64,000 nucleotides of DNA from Candidatus Binataceae bacterium. GTDB taxonomy: Bacteria > Desulfobacterota > Binatia > Binatales > Binataceae. Below are positions 60,801 to 64,000 of this stretch, piece by piece (within the stretch, counting starts at the first letter, position 1; each line of letters opens with the position of its first letter). The stretch covers positions 27,683-91,682 of the forward strand of contig DATJMX010000072.1 of assembly GCA_035508495.1 (NCBI GenBank). The letters are read 5' to 3'. The position numbers and the translations under genes were made by a program. The notes under the pieces are model-generated. The model was not told the DNA's origin. It searched no databases and saw nothing but the letters and a program-made list of their open reading frames with translations.

Positions 60801-62843
60801 TTACTTCTGACCGCTGGCGACGCCGAAGTAATCTCCGCCCTTGAGGCGCGGGTCGTCGGTTCCCCACTGGATTTCCTGGTCCACCTTGCGCAGTTGAGGA
60901 ACATGCTTGGAACAATGAATGAAGGCGTCTGAAACGGTGACGACCACCCAGCGTTCCGGCTTCGGCGAGTCGGTATTCGTAGCGCTCGCGGCAAGTTGCG
61001 CAAACTCGTCGTTCTCGACGATGCGGGCGCTTCCGTTAACGTGCAGACCGACACGGTCGCCGGTGAAATCGAGGAACATCAGACCGACGTGCGGATTCTC
61101 CGAGATATTTCCGAGGCTCGACATCACACCGTTGCCGTGAAACTCGGGATACGCGAGCGTGCGCTCGTCGAGTACGTTGACGAAGCCGGCAGGTCCGGCG
61201 CGAAACGAGGTATGAGTGTGACCGCCGCGGTCGGATGTTCCCACGAACATCATTTCCTGACGGGCGATGAACGCGCACATCAGCGGGTTCAGATGGTCGA
61301 GCATCTGGTGCTTGTAGAAAGCCAGCGCCTGCAGGTCGGTGTGGTATTTGCGCTGCAGCTCGTGCTCGCCCTCGGAGCCCGGTAGCGATAACGGAGTCTC
61401 GGCGGCGTCACCGTTGGCCCAACCGACGATCTCGCGAACCATCGACTCGCACGAACCGCAGGCCTTGCCTGCCCGCGTCGCATCCATCACCGCCTGGGCG
61501 GTGCGCCGCCCCGCTTTGACACAGTTGATCAGCGCTCCCATCGTGACGCCGTTGCAGTTGCATATCTGCGTGTCAGCGGGAATCTGCTCGAAAGTCACCC
61601 GCTTGGGCGGCGCTCCGATATCGAAGAGGAGACTGATTCGCTCCTCGGGCAGGGGCGAATTGCTGTCGAAGGCGTGAAGCAGGTAGGCCGCTTTGCCGAT
61701 ATCGCCGAGCAGAATTGCGCCGAGCAAATGGCCATCGCGGATCAGTACCTTTTTGTAAGTGCCCTTGTGCGGCTCGCTGAATTGCACGACCTCGTCGCGC
61801 TCGTTACTCGGCTCGATCGCTCCCATCGAAGCCAGTTCAACGCCCGCGACCTTGAGCTTGGTCGCGATTCTCGACCCGTGATAGGCGGCCTTGGGGTCGC
61901 GTCCTGTGATGTGGTCGGCGAGCACCTTCGCTTGCTCCCACAACGGCGCAACAAGTCCGTAAGTCCGGCCGCCATGCTGGATGCATTCGCCAACGGCGTA
62001 GATGTTCGCGTCGTCAACCGAGCGCATCTGATCGTCAACCACGATCGCGCGCTCAATCGTAAGATCGCAGGAACGAGCGATCTCATAGTTGGGCCTTATG
62101 CCCGTAGCGAATACCGCAATCTCGCAATCCATCACGTGGCCGTCGCCGATGACCAGGCCCGTCACGCGATCGCTGCCGACCATCGCGCGGACGTCGGCTC
62201 CAAGATGAACCTGGATGCCCATCTTTTCGATCTGAGATTTGAGTATCGCTCCGGCGGGCGGATCGATCTGCTGGTTCATCAGGTGCGCGGAGTGATGAAC
62301 GATGTGCACCTCGACATTGAGCTTCGCCAGTGCGCGGGCGCATTCCAGGCCCAACAGTCCGCCGCCGATCACGGCGGCGCGGCGCTTGCCGGCAGCGTAT
62401 TGCGCAATTCGCTGACAATCGGTAATCGTGCGGAACCCGAAGACACCGGGCTTGAGGCTGCCATCCGGCAAAGCGAGCCCATCGAGCGGCGGAATGAAAG
62501 GATGACTGCCGGTAGCGATAATCAGCTTGTCGTAGGGCTCCTGACTTCCGTCGGAGCCGATCACGGTCCGCGCATAACGGAAGATACGCTCGGCGCGAAT
62601 CCCGGCGTGGAGCCGGATGCCGTGCTCGTCGTACCATTGCAGCGGATTGAGCAGGATCGCGGCCGCGTCGGCCGTACCTTCGAGCACGGCGGAGAGCATG
62701 ATGCGGTTGTAGTTGCCGAACGGCTCGTCGCCGAACATCGCGATGTCGAACAGCTCGCCGCCGCCGCGCGCGAGAATCTCCTCGACGCTGCGCGCACCCG
62801 CCATGCCGTTCCCGATAACTAGCAGTTTACGCCTGGCGGCCAC
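60801..62843 (-). CDS. NirB-like FAD/NAD(P) oxidoreductase - BFD [2Fe-2S] - flavin split-barrel fusion
   Basis: 680 residues from GTG 62843. About 1-300 is an FAD/NAD(P) reductase (LVIGNGMAG, FATGIRPN), with the NirB-like GNYNRIMLSAVL. About 310-395 is its C-domain. About 425-475 is a BFD-type [2Fe-2S] site (CNCNGV and CGSC). About 500-660 is a pyridoxamine-phosphate-oxidase-like split barrel (MMFVGTSDRGGHTHTSFRAGPAGFV). NirB would continue with a sirohaem domain; here a flavin barrel replaces it. It probably moves electrons from NAD(P)H through FAD and Fe-S to a bound flavin or other acceptor. Substrate unknown. The small gene upstream ends 3 nt before it. Confidence 0.85.
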   Translation of the reverse strand: MAARRKLLVIGNGMAGARSVEEILARGGGELFDIAMFGDEPFGNYNRIMLSAVLEGTADAAAILLNPLQWYDEHGIRLHAGIRAERIFRYARTVIGSDGSQEPYDKLIIATGSHPFIPPLDGLALPDGSLKPGVFGFRTITDCQRIAQYAAGKRRAAVIGGGLLGLECARALAKLNVEVHIVHHSAHLMNQQIDPPAGAILKSQIEKMGIQVHLGADVRAMVGSDRVTGLVIGDGHVMDCEIAVFATGIRPNYEIARSCDLTIERAIVVDDQMRSVDDANIYAVGECIQHGGRTYGLVAPLWEQAKVLADHITGRDPKAAYHGSRIATKLKVAGVELASMGAIEPSNERDEVVQFSEPHKGTYKKVLIRDGHLLGAILLGDIGKAAYLLHAFDSNSPLPEERISLLFDIGAPPKRVTFEQIPADTQICNCNGVTMGALINCVKAGRRTAQAVMDATRAGKACGSCESMVREIVGWANGDAAETPLSLPGSEGEHELQRKYHTDLQALAFYKHQMLDHLNPLMCAFIARQEMMFVGTSDRGGHTHTSFRAGPAGFVNVLDERTLAYPEFHGNGVMSSLGNISENPHVGLMFLDFTGDRVGLHVNGSARIVENDEFAQLAASATNTDSPKPERWVVVTVSDAFIHCSKHVPQLRKVDQEIQWGTDDPRLKGGDYFGVASGQK

Positions 62844-62846
62844 GCC

Positions 62847-63194
62847 TCAAATCTCTACGAATCCCATATCAATCAGAACCGTGCCGCGAAGGCCCTCCGG
62901 CGCGGCCATCACGACCTCGATTTCACTGTTAGCGAGCAGGTCATCGACGAGCGCATGCGGCATCTGCGCCCCGGCCTTGGCGCCGACCGGGAAATAACGT
63001 GTCAGCTTGCCGTCGCGCTTGAGAATGAGACAGACGAGCTCGGCGCACGGATTGCCGACGCGGCAATATACCAGATGAGCGCGTTTGCCTGCTGGCACGG
63101 TATAATCAGCTCTCGGCTCCAGCGCGACAGGCTCGGTGAAGCCACGGCCGTTGTAGGTGAAGACCCCCTGGATAAATCTGTGAGTTTCCATCAT
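62847..63194 (-). CDS. small unrecognised protein co-transcribed with the oxidoreductase fusion
   Basis: 115 residues from ATG 63194 (MMETHRFIQGVFTYNGRG), with GGGAG about 6 nt upstream. The sequence is compact, beta-rich (DYTVPAGKRAHLVYCRVGN, RGTVLIDMGFVEI) and has no signal peptide or membrane segment. I recall similar small proteins next to assimilatory nitrate/nitrite genes but cannot name a family. The 3-nt gap to the oxidoreductase fusion implies joint function, perhaps as a subunit. Confidence 0.6.
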   Translation of the reverse strand: MMETHRFIQGVFTYNGRGFTEPVALEPRADYTVPAGKRAHLVYCRVGNPCAELVCLILKRDGKLTRYFPVGAKAGAQMPHALVDDLLANSEIEVVMAAPEGLRGTVLIDMGFVEI

Positions 63195-63295
63195 CTGCGT
63201 CTCCCTCGACGCCGCGACGGTACGGCAATCTAACAGCAAAGGGCTCCCTCATGATATCCAGATGAAGGATCACCGCATTGGCGAGACAAGGCGAA

Positions 63296-64000
63296 CTATT
63301 TTCCAGTGCCCGTCAGAGGGACCTTGAGGTCGGTGTCGATATTGGTCAGTTCCAGGACGCTCTTGCGAACCCCTTTTATCTTTGGAGTGAAACTGACTTG
63401 TATCGGGCAGGTCTGACCAGGCTGCAGACCAGACATACAGGGTGTGTCGTCGAAATCGAAATCGCCAGATGGCAGAATGATACTAAGATCGGTTGGCGCG
63501 CTCCCGACGTTTTTCACGGTCAAAGTCATGACCGTGGTCTTGTTTACACGAACACGATCTTGATTACGGCGCCGGGCCTGTCAGCCGCAACTTGCGTCGC
63601 CGATCCCAGTGGCGTTCAGGCCTGGTCAATAACCGCCGCGCCCAATCCGCTGAATTTCGCAACGCACAGAGCCGCCCCTCCGCCAAATGTTGGGCAAATC
63701 AGGTTGGGATAGGTTTCGCCACCAGCCGCATACGCCGAGTGAGTATTCGCTTGCGCTGGTACGCTCAGAGGCGGCTTGAATTCGATATTGCCTAACCCCG
63801 CGCCAGTCCCCTTTTCATTCTTAGTTACATGAATAGGCCGAGCCGGTCGGAAAACCAGCAATGCCGCAGCTCCCGTGGCCGATGAATCCATCGGAGTTGG
63901 TATAGATAAAGCTCAGTCCGTTGCTCGAGCTGGAATAGGTAAGCGCGGCCGAAGCAGAAGGGCACAGAGATGAGTTGCCATTGTCTGATCGCTGAGGAAG
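63296..64000 (-). pseudogene. broken extracellular-type gene in three frames (runs off window)
   Basis: Three protein-like pieces follow one another on the minus strand in different frames: 64000-63821 (ends SDGFIGHGSCGIAGFPTGSA, stop TAA), about 63826-63616 (NEKGTGAGLGNIEF to AKFSGLGAAVIDQA, stop TGA, then open again as TPLGSATQVAADRPGAVIKI to TAA), and about 63580-63296 (MTLTVKNVGSAPTDLSI to LTNIDTDLKVPLTGTGK). The last piece is an ASPM/Hydin-like Ig domain common in surface proteins. Nonsense and frameshift changes suggest decay or assembly errors. Confidence 0.5.

Overview
The window is GC-rich and densely coding, with short gaps and many 4-bp ATGA gene overlaps. Gene content (lutBCA, meaB, an Ltp2-like thiolase with a DUF35 partner, a P450 operon, sigma-54 activators, an ispE/tRNA-Gln/prs/rplY block) suggests a soil-type bacterium of the former 'deltaproteobacterial' sphere, for example a Binatota- or Desulfobacterota-like lineage. 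That placement is inference from content only; no rRNA or lineage marker was compared.

Layout. 0-0.3 kb: end of a c-type cytochrome gene. 0.3-15.2 kb: a stress/energy island built around one divergent control region (10870-11191). Leftward runs a seven-gene operon: USP-CBS protein, APH/AAA kinase, GNAT-acyl-CoA synthetase, HlyD, double ABC ATPase and two ABC-2 permeases. Rightward run two CBS proteins, a BCAM0308-type zinc protein and a P-type ATPase. Both directions carry a sigma-54-type -24/-12 element. 15.3-20.5 kb: SirB1-like protein, lutBCA, a VOC protein and a GST. 20.5-30 kb: asparaginase, two tandem membrane-TPR paralogues, an SbmA/YddA-like ABC protein, an AOC-barrel-like protein and a lytic transglycosylase. 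30-33 kb: a free-standing LeuA regulatory domain, a DCC protein, and a TetR/hydrolase pair with a likely operator. 33.3-35.3 kb: alkylation repair (Ogt and Ada-AlkA). 35.5-42.9 kb: housekeeping (dnaE, rplY, prs, tRNA-Gln, ispE). 43-45 kb: MeaB, a phosphatase, tRNA-Met, and a truncated serpin-like remnant that stops at the tRNA. 45-53 kb: a TetR-P450-amidohydrolase operon, a DUF4189 protein, an epimerase, a CocE hydrolase and an SDR. 53.2-57.7 kb: A-type Fe-S carrier, QueG, a sigma-54 activator, and divergently hsp20 with a degenerate receiver gene. 57.7-63.2 kb: zinc ADH, Ltp2-like/DUF35 pair, and a NirB-like oxidoreductase fused to a flavin split barrel. 63.3-64 kb: a broken gene running off the window.

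Most interesting. Three sigma-54-type promoters, each with the exact GG-N10-GC geometry and a Shine-Dalgarno just downstream of the predicted start, sit in front of the two arms of the stress island and of hsp20. A sigma-54 activator gene lies divergent to hsp20. Together these suggest one regulon joining a low-oxygen/dormancy-type island to a small heat-shock protein. The island's content resembles the low-oxygen-activated (lxa) locus described in Burkholderia cenocepacia. Second is the FAD/NAD oxidoreductase-BFD-split-barrel fusion with a small unknown partner. Several dispersed inverted repeats occupy intergenic gaps.
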